Assembly: GCA_942159475.1 (NCBI GenBank)
Contig: OW804096.1
Location: 113,124,194-113,188,193 of the forward strand
DNA: 64,000 nucleotides
Origin: Sthenelais limicola
Lineage: Eukaryota; Annelida; Polychaeta; Phyllodocida; Sigalionidae
Direction of reading: 5' to 3'
Positions 20,601 to 32,598 of the stretch are shown here, piece by piece (within the stretch, counting starts at the first letter, position 1; the number at the start of each line of letters is the position of its first letter). A program made the translations under genes and the position numbers. Below the pieces are notes generated by a model. It was not told the origin of the DNA. It worked only from the letters and a program-made list of their open reading frames with translations, and did no database searches.

Positions 20601-23600
20601 TTGCGGGTCAGGAATCGGTTCTCTTGCTTTCCCTCACATTATTCGCCTACTTGAGGAATGGTATGGATGGAGGGGTACATTGCTACTCCTGGCCGGAATC
20701 AACGCACATTCTATGGTTTGTGCTGCTCTATTCAGACCTTTCCCACAACCTCCCATCCAAAATGCGAATGAAATTAAGAACCTTGGATCCAATCTATTAA
20801 ATGAAGATGACCCGGGCCAGCGTCAGACATGTACCAAAAGGTACAGCCCTCTACTGAAGAGTCATGATTTCATCTGTCTATGCTTGCATTCCACGGTGTG
20901 CAATTTCTCAACCACATTGGTCTACACGCATCTGGGCAACTATACGCTTTCACTTGGTTACCAAGTCACTGATGTGACATGGATCTACAGTGTCATGGGT
21001 GGATTCGTATGCTTATCTCGCCTTGGTTGTGGCATCCTTCCTGACATCATCAACATTAATTCATTTGTCTTACCTTGCATAGCCGCCCTCCTGAATGGTA
21101 TTCTCACAATGTTTTTCCCCATGATGACCCCGCTCAACTCCATCTGCATTTACGGTATTGCATTCGCTGTTCTGATATCAGCTTACAACAGTCTCTGTGC
21201 TCCGATGGCAAGTGATTCTGTGCCTGAGAAACTTATGCCGACTGCTTATGGTATTATATGCATGTTCTGTGTACCTGGTGTCATCTTTGGAGCTCCTTTA
21301 GCCGGTAAGACCCATAGCTTCCTTCTTAAGCTTATATAATCCTCTAAACCGCAAGTTTAAGCATGTGCGTCAATAGTCTTTAAGACCAATATCATCCCTC
21401 TACATACTTTTCAATCATATTTGAGGATCTCAAATTTGTTCTTCAAAATACCATAATGGTTCATTACATGAATATCCAATTTTCTCAGGTAGGGTCAGAT
21501 AAAAGACAAAAACAAAAAGTTATAGAAAAATATTGGAATAATGGACATTTCGTACAAAAGCACCAAATTTTTTCCACATGTTATTCATTGCCTTAGCTCT
21601 CAATTTGTGATACGAGCCATTTCGAAAAAAATACATATAATTTTTAAGATAGCCATCATGTAAAAACCAATATCTACCAATATCTCAGCTTCTAAGCAAC
21701 TTTAAGGATCATGATCTTGGTCGCTAAATATAATTATGTTCTTAGGGTCAAGGAATACAACTATGCAATTTAGAAAAGGATCAAATTATAATATGGCCGT
21801 CATCTTAGATTCTTAAGATCACCATCATGTAAAAAGTTATATCTACCAACATCTCTGCTTCTTAGCAACTTAGGATCAGGTCTCCGTCCCGAAACATGTT
21901 TTCATGATCAAGGAATATAACTATACCATTTAAAAAAGGATCAGATTATATTTATTAACACAAAAACTAACTGTATACAAGACATATTCATTATGCACTA
22001 CTGCACATGCTGTGTATCCTTGCCTCCCTTCTCACAGTGACAATGGCATATTTTAGTGCAGTTTCATCAGGACTTGCAGCATGCACACCTTGCACTTCAT
22101 CCATTCTCGCTGCGAGGACAAGATTTGGTGGACTCTTGGCTGCCTATGGACTCCAGGAGCACTGGGTGACATGTACCAAATGTCGCACCCACTTTACTGT
22201 TTACATGTAAAAGCATGCCTTTTGATGCTTGCTCCCCGTACTCCCTCCATTTATATTATTTACATGGTACACTTTATAACGTCAATACACGACCGCTTAT
22301 GTCCACAAGACATATCAATATAACTTTACAACATAACATAACTACATTACTTAATAACTTCAAAACTGATATACCTGTATTACCTAATACAGATGCAAAG
22401 TTATAACACTTCTGGAACGCCCAACAGGCAATTGCCGTACCATTTGATCGCCCCTGATGACACTCGCTTTCTGGAACCGGGTATACGTTTCATTAGTGAT
22501 AGTGTGTCTTTCTGACATCGCGGCCTGCAGCCGATTTTTCTGTTACCATGTTGCGAGTCGCACTCAACAGATCCCGTATCACTTTGAAGTTTCAACTCAA
22601 CAGAGCCCGCACAGGGTATGCACAGGATCCTTCGCTTTGGTGGGGGATTCCCCCAAAGCTATTTGGGTGCTGATGTCACCCAGTCTACGGGTGGGTTGAG
22701 TGCCACGGAGTGAGAGAGGCTGTATTAGCGCTGGCTGGCTGAATGTTAACAGAAATCAATACTAAAACTAACCCTAAACCTAACCTTAAATCGGTTGTCC
22801 TAAGTCTGTAAATTGGTTGTCCTAAGTCTGTAAATTGGTTGTCCTAAGTCCGTAAAGGGAATCTTGTTGGTTCCAGGAAGGGAGAAGTGGATGCAATCGG
22901 GCAACTTGCAACCTCGTACCTACCCCTCGTAACGTCCGAGAAGTATGCCCTACTGCCTTTCTGTCTTATTCATGCATAGTCTGATATTCTTCAATAAAAC
23001 CAACTTCCTCAGATGGTCAGCACCGTATGGGACGGGGAAATACTTTAATCTATAATGCAAAAATTGAGTGCCTGAAACTGCTGGAATTACCGTCTACTAT
23101 ACCGACTCCTGCTCGCCGTCTAATAATAGTTGGACGTTCAGGTGCCTGTAATACCAGCGATCATCTTGTGGGGGTATAGGCTATATAATGCTTCCCTTGT
23201 AATTTGGTTAGATCTAATACATTATCAAGTGGCGTTTTTTACACAGTTTCATAATCCTATGTTAGATTTGCAGTAATATAAATTTAGTATAGGGGAAGTA
23301 GCTCAAAGATCATTCAAACGCCAGCTTGATGAGTGGAGAAATTAAATGCATCATCCCATGAATCCCAGATATGTTTCGCTGCCCTGTCCAGTTCTTTTTT
23401 GACGAGGGAGGATCCTTCCCATCCTTGTGAACTGCTCCGCTCCTCATCATGCCATGATCTATAATTCGAAGTCCCGTGAAGAATTAAATTCTATTATCTA
23501 GCTATTGTAAATTTAGGACTTATTTTTTTCCCTTTACCCGTCTATACTTAGCTTTTTTTAGGATTTGTCCTTACAAAAACATGATTTCAAGGTCTTAATT

Positions 23601-23937
23601 TGAAACCTAAATATTTCCTAAGAAAAAAATAGTTTTACTCAAAAAACCGTTTCCATGAAAACAAATTTGAATAAAAAACATCAATTTCAAACAATTCTGA
23701 GCTAAAAAAAATCTTTGGTTGTATGTTTTGATTGCTGCCATTCCATAATTTTCTTCTTCCTCTGCTTCAGCTTACATTTACGAGTCGACTTCAGTCTACG
23801 CCTATTCATTCTACCTGGCGAGCAGCATTTTCTTTTTGTCTGGCGTCATCCTCATACCTACGCTGCCCATCTGTAAAACGGTCTTTGCTAAAATAGGCTT
23901 CAGGCAGGTTCAAAATCCTAATAGCATCCCACTGTGA
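17492..23937 (+). CDS. monocarboxylate transporter-like protein (SLC16 family), four exons, 432 aa
   Basis: Exons 17492-17684, 18731-18837, 20473-21304 and 23771-23937; phases 1, 0, 1 join without breaks to a TGA at 23935-23937. The protein is a major-facilitator transporter of the SLC16/MCT family, which move lactate, pyruvate or related small solutes with protons across the plasma membrane. Family marks: the TM1 signature region DTGYAWVVCGASFF (residues 7-20, a variant of the MCT box), and the second signature YFKKRKRLATGIASCGSGIG (130-149). About 11-12 hydrophobic helices are predicted by eye with a hydrophilic central loop (about 190-225). The C-terminal tail is short. Which of the many SLC16 paralogues it is, and its substrate, cannot be told from sequence; several MCT-like genes in invertebrates are orphan. 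Confidence 0.9.
17731..18035 (+). repeat. dispersed repeat, TACTAGCAAAGTACCCG family, copy 1
   Basis: It begins TACTAGCAAAGTACCCGTCC and contains a perfect six-base-pair hairpin (CCGTCC-TCC-GGACGG), a pyrimidine-rich tract and a conserved 3' block (TTCAAAATCACATTTTCACC then CAGATACCTTCACAAACC). An inverted second copy lies at about 27485-27982. No coding capacity; class not recognised with certainty. Confidence 0.7.
18310..18675 (+). repeat. MITE-like element with 24-bp imperfect terminal inverted repeats
   Basis: The left end ACCGTATATCCCCGTTTATAAGCC is inverted at the right end (GGCTTATAAACGAGG...ACAGTAT) with four or five mismatches. Length is about 365 bp, non-coding, in MCT-like intron 1. 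The internal sequence repeats the TATAAGC theme. Confidence 0.6.
18731..18837 (+). CDS. MCT-like exon 2
   Basis: Acceptor TGTCTAACAG, donor CTCAG|GTAATT. Encodes the TM2-TM3 region with the MFS loop motif GMLVEKYGDRKV. Confidence 0.88.
19140..19404 (-). pseudogene. acidic low-complexity open frame with a duplicated block, antisense in MCT-like intron 2
   Basis: On the minus strand an open frame reads a Glu run, DGPSEEHRHAD, an Asp run, the same DGPSEEHRHAD again, then SSEDYRAWKKIKESSGFSNLFYEF and a stop. The duplicated block comes from a tandem duplication (about 19257-19336) between GAG/GAT-type microsatellites. The tail looks protein-like, but there is no start, splice support or recognised family. 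It may be a gene fragment or chance. Confidence 0.25.
19814..19920. repeat. 107-bp foldback element with 34-bp inverted repeats
   Basis: Left GGGTCTAGTCCACTAAGCCG... (19814-19847) and right inverted ...CGGCTTGGTGGACTAGGCCC (19887-19920) match over 34 bases with four differences. It is non-coding and lies in MCT-like intron 2. Confidence 0.75.
20473..21304 (+). CDS. MCT-like exon 3
   Basis: Acceptor TTTTTTGTAG, donor GCCG|GTAAGA. Carries most of the transporter, TM4 to about TM11, and the second MCT signature. Confidence 0.9.
21635..21960 (+). repeat. two diverged tandem copies of a ~165-bp unit
   Basis: Both copies share ATCATGTAAAAA, TATCTACCAA[T/C]ATCTC, CTTCT[A/T]AGCAACTT, GGTCAAGGAATA (GATCAAGGAATA) and AAAAGGATCA in the same order (first copy about 21640-21800, second about 21808-21955). 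It lies in MCT-like intron 3. Confidence 0.65.
22791..22856 (+). repeat. three 22-bp tandem units
   Basis: T[C/T]GGTTGTCCTAAGTCTGT plus AAA, three copies with only two differences. It follows a TAACCCTAAACCTAACCTTAA stretch that resembles telomere-like repeats. Confidence 0.85.
23771..23937 (+). CDS. MCT-like exon 4 (terminal)
   Basis: Acceptor with a good pyrimidine tract (TTCTTCCTCTGCTTCAG). Encodes the last membrane helix (FYLASSIFFLSGVILIPTL) and a short tail ending PNSIPL before TGA. Confidence 0.88.
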
Positions 23938-25054
23938 AAAGATCTTTCTTGGAATCATGATAATCTAATCAATAATAGAATTCTTTATTTGTTGACATCG
24001 AAAGACAAACAGCTAGGAGATGCACTGCTGAACAATGCTTAGATCTCCCCGTGTATGCGCCTTTTGACAGGGACACCGAACTAACATATATATGATAAGA
24101 AAGTTGGATACGGTAAGCAATGCATAGTTAGATACATTTAAAGACTATTGAACACACCTTCAAAAACCGTTTTTATGTTAAGCATAAATAACAATAATGT
24201 CTACACTATGTTGATAATTGTGTTTGAGGGAATTCTAAGAATACAATTGTGTTTGAGAAAGTCAAGTTAGGATGCAGATGTGTATTTACATGGATTATTG
24301 TTACATTATGATATTGGCCTTTAATGAAACAGAACTACGCTCAATTTCTTAAGGGTAATTTAGATACATATCATGTATCATTACATATCAGTTACACATT
24401 AACAGTGAATCTTTGAATTATGTGTAAGCCTGAGATGACTCGATCTACATAATCAGTAATTGCCATTGATCCTTAAGATGTAAATTTATCTGCGTTGAAA
24501 TTATTTGGTAAATGTGATATCCATAGTGAAGTGAATTGCATGCTAGTGATGATATTAAAAATATATCGGTTTATTATATGCGCATCCCTGCAATAAGTGG
24601 ATTGCAATAAAAATATACTTATGATACACATATCATAAAAATGTATTTGTTTAAAAATAGCTTTGTTGATATGCTTCACAGAGCCTTGGATCTTGGCTCG
24701 CCGCGAAGCATGTCAACAAATTCACGCTGAGTGAAAGCTGCGCCAACCCCCACAATTGGTAATCCACCTGTGATTCTGGTACCATGATCATAAAAATACA
24801 TACCATTAAATAGAGAATTAAATTCTCTATCAAATGATATAAGTTTGATTAATATAGCTCAAAAAATGGCTGTGATATGAACGTTTTAATTCAACAATGT
24901 TAGTAAATACCGCATGATTGCACAGGGTGAGCAGTGGGGCTTGACAATGCTATTCATAGGCTTAGACGGTGTCTAGAGTGCTTGGACTATCTCTGATACT
25001 TGTTTGATATTTTTTTAGTGATATCTGATGATATATGATCATATTTTATGCATA
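23938..25054. other. intergenic, no gene seen
   Basis: AT-rich 3' flank of the MCT-like gene. GAATTCTTTATTTG near 23979 resembles LINE/SINE tails. No exon supported. Confidence 0.4.
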
Positions 25055-25066
25055 TATAATAAATAT

Positions 25067-25180
25067 AGAATGGAACTCACCGTTTATTTATTGGACCTAA
25101 TTGATCCGTGTAAGCATAGGCAGGCAGAGTGCTTACATGGACCAATTAAGTCCAATAAATTTTACTGATGGCTTGTTCCA
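25067..25180. repeat. compact hairpin / foldback, 30-bp stem
   Basis: 25087-25116 and 25130-25159 are inverted copies (27 of 30 identical) around a 13-base loop. Both arms are flanked further out by AGAATGGAAC in inverted orientation, so the inverted repeat extends to about 25067-25180. It could be a very small MITE or a structured RNA precursor. Confidence 0.7.
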
Positions 25181-27484
25181 TTCTCTCTGTATATGTTTTT
25201 ATGGGACATTTGGGTGAACATAATACAGTTTGTCCCTTTCAGGGAGGTATATTAATTTACCTCCCTGCCCAATTTTACTAGTTTTATTTTAGCTCTGAAT
25301 CTATATTATGTACACTTTTTACTGTATGCTTAATGATAACTGGAAACGTTTTATTGTTTCTATCTATTGTAAGATTTATGTAATGATATTAATACGTATA
25401 TCAAGTTTTATGAGATGATTTGTGCTCAACTATTTTGGGAAACCCTGTCTTACTATTTAAGGATATCATAGTCCATTTCTACGTGACGAGTGAGTATACA
25501 TTCACTCTTTTAATATAGTACTTCTGAAAACTCACCTTAAAATTTTATTTGAATTGCTTTATAGTTATACTATCAACATGCAACCCATTGCATATGGTAC
25601 TGACAAGTTAGAGTGGAAATAAATTCAAGCATAACCAGTAACCCTAAATGTAGTTCTATCTACAAGGACATTTCATAGAAAAGACATTTATTGCTAACAT
25701 GTGGTCCCATTGAAGGGATATTACACTGCAGTCCAAATGCACAGTGGAATATTGAAAGAAGTTGAATGTATGTTTTCAGGTAACATAGGTAGAGCCAACC
25801 AATTTAAATAGTATTATTTCAAAGTATATAACAAAGGTATACCTCACTGAGTGCCAATGAATTCAAGCTTACTCAGTAAGCCTTAAATGAATTTTTGTTT
25901 GCATCAAAGTTTATCAGTAAAGATGGTATTCATATAGAATGATGTTCATTTATGTCTACCTATGCAACTCGCAGTAAAGTTATTGGTACCTTTGATTTGT
26001 TTATATGGATAACATACTTTTAGGTATTCAAGTGTACACTTCATTTCCGAAATATTCAAATATAAATTCCAGTAGAAGTGGTGTACTGCCGATGCTCTCA
26101 CAAATTCCCGGTGCACAGAATATTATAATACCACCCATACCTTATGGATTCTGATGAGGTTTTCTCTTACACAAATGCAATAATTACCATATAATTTAGT
26201 ATTGTTTTTCTCCTTTGTTGTTTATTTTTGCAAGTGGAGAGTTGTATACTGTAGTAATCGAATGTTTTAGGAATATTGTTAATTGGATCTCATTTTTCTC
26301 ACTATTTTTATTGCTGGCTTTTGGGCCATGTCTAGAATAATGGGTTAAACTTCTATTGGTTTTTTAAAACTTACTATGTCAGTGTTAATTGACGTAATTG
26401 TATGATGCTTTCTTCATTGTTGTTTTACAAAATGAATGATGTATACATGAGGTGGATGGTTTATTGTTGTATGAGCGCGTAACTGCCAATATTCTATTAC
26501 TATTCATATTTTATTTACATGAAGGTTTAAGTATTGTTTATATTATTGTTAAATATTGTTCCCAGAATCTCTTGTTGCTCGCAATTATTGTTGTAGCTTG
26601 GATCATGACTAGAATACTGGTTCTGAGTTGGCTTTGACTTAGTTATGTCAAGGTTAAGTCTCTTTGCCGTAACTGTATTTCACTTGCGTTTTACAATTTA
26701 CAGGTGTTGGGAATGTTTTGTTGTAGGTTTATGATCATTGATATTTTTGGTACCTTAGATTGTATTTTAATGGTTTTCTTTGCATAAAGACAGTGTGCAA
26801 CATAACTCAGAGACCGCCTAGATCTCCAGAGAATGTTATTCGATCTCTGAGATTGATATTTTACAGGGCCCAACGGTCTCCAGTTAAATGAACAAGTAAT
26901 AAAATCATAATTCCAACTTTGTGTTTTCTGGGGTAATTTATTAATTCATTACTCACTCTGAAATCTCTCATCGCTGCTCACATAGCTTGCCCCAACAGTG
27001 ACCATTCTGATGATACAGAGGACGGATATGAATGTGATGAGCAGGACTTGCCAAAAAATGCCAAAAATATTACGTTTTATAAAAACAATAATCCAAATAA
27101 AAATACCTGGGCCTGTCCTACAATCTTCTAATTTGTGCCTTGTCTTTACACTTTCTTTTAGAAGTAATCATTGTAGTCAAGTCTTCAAGATAGTCAAGAC
27201 TTATCACTGGTGGAGAACTACCCATCCAGATTTTGGATTAAACTTTTTTTTTTATATAATATGCCCTGTCCAAGCCTAAGTAGTCTTCTCTTTAGAGATC
27301 TTCCAGATACAATGTATAACAATGTAAAAGTAATAAAAATTATAGCTACTATGTGACAGACAGATGATAATAGCGATTGGTATCAATTAGTTCAATTAGT
27401 GTTGACATGCAGTAGTTTTTTTTATTGATTTATTATTTTTAACATCGTCCATCTAACATGGGAAGTATATTGCCATAACTATTG
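25181..27484. other. AT-rich intergenic DNA with faint repeats
   Basis: No supported gene. Two weakly similar blocks around a TAGAATA core followed by ...GTCA[G/A]..TTAA and CGTAA[T/C]TGTA (about 26330-26410 and 26608-26680) look like old duplicates. Another block near 26515-26550 (TTACATGAAGGT then GTATTGT) recurs at about 41733-41760. Confidence 0.35.
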
Positions 27485-27982
27485 TGTTGTTTCACGTCCT
27501 TCTAACCACCCTCTCTGGAGGACGTCGTATGTGGTTTGTGAAGGTATCTGGGGTGGAAATGTGATTTTGAAGCCTTTTTTAAATTGGGATCTACACACTA
27601 TAGCCTGGGAAAGCCCATGTGAGATACTACGTCGTTTCCCATAAGCTACTACCTCCCTTCCAGGAGGACCCAACTACATGCAGAGGAGTGGGAGAGGATT
27701 GGGGTATTGGAGTGGGGGAGGGGAAGGAGAAGGTGTAGGAGGGGAGAGTGAAGAAAAGGGAGAGGGGAGGGGGAGGGAAAGAAAAGAGGGGAGGGAGAAG
27801 ATGTAGGGGAAGGGAAAGAAAGCAAGGAGGGGAAGCATGAGGAAGAGAGGGGGGAGGGAAATCAGAGATGGGGTTGGGAGATAAAACCAGGTATGAGATG
27901 AGAAGAGGCGGAGAGAAAAGAGGGAGAGGGGGACGTGTGGGGAGAGAGGGGGACCGTCCAGAGGACGGGTACTTTGCTAGTC
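27485..27982 (-). repeat. dispersed repeat, TACTAGCAAAGTACCCG family, copy 2 (inverted)
   Basis: Reverse-complement counterpart of 17731-18035: it ends GGACGGGTACTTTGCTAGTCA and contains the GGTTTGTGAAGGTATCTG and GGTGGAAATGTGATTTTGAA blocks. The purine tract (27690-27955) is expanded compared with copy 1. Confidence 0.7.
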
Positions 27983-28961
27983 ATATATATCACTGGTGAG
28001 GAACTGCCGGTCCTGTTACTGTGGCGTTTAGTGTGGGTTATAGTTTAGCGCCATGGATACTACAGTAATGCTTATCAATTACATAATAATAATCACATTA
28101 TCTGTATTGTACATGTGTATGTATACATAAATGTACATGTGTGTGTTTATGGATGTACGTACACGTGTTTATGTATATTCTTGTGCACAGGTACTTCTAC
28201 TGGTACTGTAACGAGTAATATAAGTTAAATACTTTTTGGAGTAGTGCAGATCGATGGAATAAAAATATCAAAATGACTGTTGAGACATCACAACGATAAC
28301 CTGGGCACACCTATGACATCATAGGTAGAACGTTAGGTGATCAGGACCATCACCGGGGACCATCACCTGGGAGACTTTCGAGCCTTCATGAGATGGTAGC
28401 AGCTTGGATAAGGTGTACTGACTTTGCTCCGTACTAATTATCTATGCTTGTAATAGTTGTAATCTTTAATAAACCGCAGTAATATCCAAGTATTTTTCTG
28501 GAAATCATCCTAAAATCAAATAAACATTATGAGCTATTTGTCTAATTCCAAATTTATCTAGTATATACAGTATTATAGACCTATACATGTATATAGTTTA
28601 GCGCCCTATTCCTTGAGAGTAAAGAGGGGAGGTCGAAGAGGGAAGTGGGGGGACAGACCACATGTATTGACCATTTTATGTCGCCCACCACCGCCTCTGC
28701 CGGTAGACCAGAACGGGATAAGAGATCTGATATCCTATTACTGCTAAGACAGAAGGAACTATCATAACAATTTGGTCGAAGGGGCAGAGCCATGCCATGG
28801 CCCAGCTGTTCTTTTATGAGGGTGTTAAAAGATTAACAAGAAATAATGGTCATTCCCTCTTCCACTCCTCGACATCAGAGAGAAAACACCGGTGTCTAAT
28901 TAACCTGTCATAAACTATATTGATCAAGGTATTGAAATAAAATTCATCCATCTTTTTACAG
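27983..28961. other. intergenic, upstream of DUSP19
   Basis: Holds two copies of the 13-mer TATAGTTTAGCGC (about 28039 and 28592), the second followed by a purine-rich block seen again near 48650. A DUSP19 5' UTR exon should lie somewhere upstream, because an acceptor (TCTTTTTACAG) precedes the ATG by one base. Confidence 0.45.
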
Positions 28962-28962
28962 A

Positions 28963-29176
28963 ATGAGTTTCCTTAAAGATATTGCCCAGTTCTCCAAGAA
29001 TTCTCTAAATTCAACGGCAACAGAAGTGACTTATATCGACGGACGGAGGGTAAGGGAAACAAAAGATGACAAGTCGGGGCTTGTCAAGTCTGAGGTGCTT
29101 GACCACGGCCTGGGATTTGTGGGTGACTACAAGCCAGATCTCCAGGTGGCGCCAATAATGACCAACCTCTACCTTG
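28963..29176 (+). CDS. DUSP19: DUSP19 coding exon 1
   Basis: Starts MSFLKDIAQFSKNSLNST; ends NLYL with donor CTTG|GTAAGA. The open frame continues beyond the donor but loses similarity. Confidence 0.9.
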
Positions 29177-29973
29177 GTAAGAAGCGCAGTTTCATAACTC
29201 CCATTAGGCTTACTTCAGTTTCATCATCCACTAGTCCATTATTTGTGTTATACGACTCATTGTACTCCTCAAGCTTCTTGTTATTAACCTTCCATTATGT
29301 TGGCCAGGTAACAGTCGAAAAGCTCCAATATACTCCAAGTGTGGTGCGGGCCAAAACTGCTCTATATTGTCTTGAATTGAAATTCTTTACTCCCCCTCCC
29401 CTCACACACACCCAACAAACAATAATAATAATATACATGTATGTTTAATCCCTGGTATAAAATTCCGTTCTTGAATTATTTAATCAGTAGTATATTCGTG
29501 TGACTCACAAATTATATACTATACTATATACTGGTTCTTATTAATAAAACCTAGACCTAAATGTCAACGTTATTCATTGCTTCCATATAGGTTCTCAAGA
29601 TGTTGCCGCTGACTTCGAAATCCTGCAGCTCCAGAAAATTACACATATACTAAATGTCGCTGCAATGCTCCCCAATACGTTTCCCAAGTTCTTCACTTAT
29701 TGCAACCTCAACATATTAGACTTGCCCGAGACTGACATACGGGACTATTTTCAGGAGGCATTTCAGTTTATTGATGAAGGCTGCAAAGAAGGAAATGTGT
29801 TCGTTCATTGTAATGCTGGGGTGTCAAGAGCAGCTAGTATAGTTATTGGCTATATGATGAGGACCCAACGGATCCCATTTCAACAAGCCTTCGAGCATGT
29901 CAAATCAATGCGTCCTTCCATCCGCCCAAACGATGGGTTCAGGGAACAGTTGAAGCAATATAAGCCGTCATAA
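28963..29973 (+). CDS. DUSP19: dual-specificity phosphatase 19 (DUSP19), two coding exons, 198 aa
   Basis: Exons 28963-29176 and 29591-29973, joined in phase 1. The protein is a small cysteine-dependent dual-specificity phosphatase without a MAPK-docking rhodanese domain; vertebrate DUSP19 acts on JNK-pathway kinases in the cytoplasm. The N-terminal 70 residues carry the family-specific GYV/DLQV-like stretch (GFVGDYKPDLQVAPI), and exon 2 holds the catalytic domain: general acid Asp115 in ILDLPETD, the P-loop HCNAGVSRA with nucleophile Cys145 and Arg151, and RPSIRPNDGFREQL near the C-terminus, all typical of DUSP19. Length matches (217 aa in human). A splice acceptor one base before the ATG implies a 5' UTR intron. 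No damage seen. Confidence 0.93.
29591..29973 (+). CDS. DUSP19: DUSP19 coding exon 2 (catalytic domain)
   Basis: Acceptor CTTCCATATAG; begins GSQDVAADFEILQLQKITHI and ends QYKPS before TAA at 29971-29973. Confidence 0.93.
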
Positions 29974-32430
29974 GGTTTTACTTGGTTGGGTTTGAAGCCC
30001 CACCAAATATAATTAATACATATACTTCTTCCCTCCACAAAAAAGTAAATGCAATTTAATATTAATCATTACTCCTGGTATTTCATTATTTTGAAACTAA
30101 TATATGTTGTAACGGCGACACATGTATTCCAAAACAATATTTTCCAGGTCTAGTAGATCAGTCTAAATAAGTGATTACATAAATATTGTGTTTTTTCATA
30201 ATAATGAACATATGTGCATGTGTAGAAACCATATTTTTCAGCAGAAGTAGTATATTTTCTAAATGCGCCTGTATATTGTATTCAAATTCCATAGTTACTA
30301 CTTATTTTCTAGCCTAATTACTACTTATTTTCTAGCCTAATTTTGGCCAAGGAATCCAAATAAAATGGTTACGATCATGTGTGATTATCCTAAATACATG
30401 TTGTAAACACCCTAGACTGGTAAACCAAGTGATGCCCTATTGGAAGCATTACTCATGTATACCAGGCGATTTTGTGAGATGATATTTAGAGGTGTGTTTA
30501 CTTAAACTAAAAAAAATCAAATTAGAAAGCTAAACTGTTATAGGTAATCATTTATTTATAATATCCTTAAATACCATTTTGTTGCATTGTTTTTTAACTC
30601 ATCAGTTGTCCCCATCTCCCTCCCTCTTTCTCTCTCAAAATCAAAATCCCACCAACCAAGTATCATCTGTCGGAAGACGATTGTTTCTTGTTATAAACTA
30701 GGTTCACATGCGTGCCTCTGTATTTAGTGCCATATTCATTTGGTCATTATTACGAATTGGTAAGTCTTAGAATTAAGGATAGAGTTACATCTATCTAGCT
30801 AATGCATTTCTATTTCTTAATGCCAGAAATATGGCATCTGTAAATAAACCACTCTATGTTTTGAGATAATTTTTTAACTTTGACCTCTGTCCCGGCAAGT
30901 GGAATTATATATGACATCGTTTTTCGGACAGTTTCTATTGTCTTTAGACTGACCTCAATGTGTGGCATTTTATTTTAAGCATTTGTATTGCTAGATGTTG
31001 CATAATTGTATTTACTTTTTAATTAAAATATTAACACCTTTCTGTCTTCGACAGTTTGGCTATTGTTCAATCAAATCCTCAACAATAAAGAATTTGGGTG
31101 ATACAAATTTCATTGTTTGATAAAATTGTTAACTTTTCCCCAGCTACTGGTTCCAATTTATAACCAAGTAAGAAACGTCTCCATTCATTACCTTTGTATC
31201 AGTGTCCCTAAAAGAGATCTTGTCAGTTGCGTGCCCCCGTAAACATTCTTTGTCAATAGGCAATGTCTGCCGCGTTTCACACGAGAATTTATTCAGCTTT
31301 CTTGTGGTACGGGAGACGTTAATACCGACAATTACTCTCAAGCAGACAAAATAAATAAATCCAGAAAAATCCCCCTTTGGAGTAAAATACGAGATCATTC
31401 CAGCAATCCACCGATAGGTTTTTAAATTGTGTTTCCAGGATGTCTGATGTTGTGTAAGTATAGATGTATCATCGTCTGGGCCAACAGCCACATGCTTTAT
31501 AGATTGCATTTCCTTTGCCAAACCTTTCACCGACCAGCAAATTCAGTGCGTAATGGTCTCTGCCACACGAATAGACAGGAAAGAACCATTATTGATCCCG
31601 TTTTGTTAGAGGAATTGCCTCCCTGGTATTCACAGGTGCGCATCGATCCATTTCGGTCATGTTCTATTTTACCCGAAATACATCCAATCATTGAATAAGT
31701 AGCTGTGTTATGTTATCAAATATATAGATAGAAAATAAGGCATGCATCATGCCATGGACTGTTTTTTTAACAATGTGAATATATATACATATATGGCGTG
31801 TATAGGAACGTTTGCCCTGTGCAATTTCCAATTTTCGGCGGATAAGATCACCTAGAGCAATAGTCTGGGCTAGAAGTTACACGTGCAGTGGTGGTCCATT
31901 CAGCGAGACGGTCAATACTTCACGCGTTACATGCATGCACGCATGTTTAGGACCAGGCAGGGATGCATTCGCGCAAGCGCATCCACGAGGCGCTCATATT
32001 TCGGAAGCAATAATTCTTCTGTTCCAGTTGTGGTTTTTCCTCATTCCAATTTTCTTCCAGTCACCCTTATCTATCCTATTGTGAATCACGAATCGGGGTC
32101 AACCGGTTGATGCCCCGACTGCTACAAATATCTCCACTCGGCTTGATGTAATTTGAATGAGAGTAAAGTAGTATGTAGTAGTATGGAAATGGGGAATTTC
32201 TTCAGGCATATAATTATCATCTGGGTGTTTTATATAGCGCTAAGTTATATAAATACCCGTTAGTAGTGTCTAATGATGGCGTCTCACAATTTCGATTAAA
32301 TTAGGGATAACCCAAATGTGTGTGCCCAAGCCTATTTAGGCGCGTACATATACCAAGATAATGTACACATACTCCCAGAAAATGACAACAATTCTTTAAT
32401 AATAAACGTTCGGCCCCAACGACTTCATCA
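29974..32430. other. DUSP19 3' UTR and intergenic DNA
   Basis: AATAAA motifs occur at about 30356 and 31083, so the 3' UTR could be 0.4-1.1 kb. A 23-bp perfect tandem duplication is at 30295-30340 (unit TTACTACTTATTTTCTAGCC plus TAA). The open frames here (for example minus 31144-31530) have no recognisable domain. Confidence 0.4.
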
Positions 32431-32432
32431 CT

Positions 32433-32470
32433 CTAGAAATGCGTCGGTGCGCTAGGAATGCGTCGGTGCG
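32433..32470 (+). repeat. 19-bp tandem duplication
   Basis: CTAGAAATGCGTCGGTGCG and CTAGGAATGCGTCGGTGCG in tandem, one difference, in a CpG-rich stretch. Confidence 0.85.
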
Positions 32471-32598
32471 CAGTTTGTGTTTATAATTTTCTCCCATAAA
32501 TAGCATTATGTGCGAGTAGCAGAATCCCTAGATAATTTCGCCGTTATCCACTGCGATCATGGCGGCGCTCCACATGTCATGCGGCCAACCAGTGTGTG

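Noticed and set aside
31144..31530. 128-codon minus-strand open frame downstream of DUSP19
   Set aside because: No domain, no splice support, composition like translated intergenic DNA.
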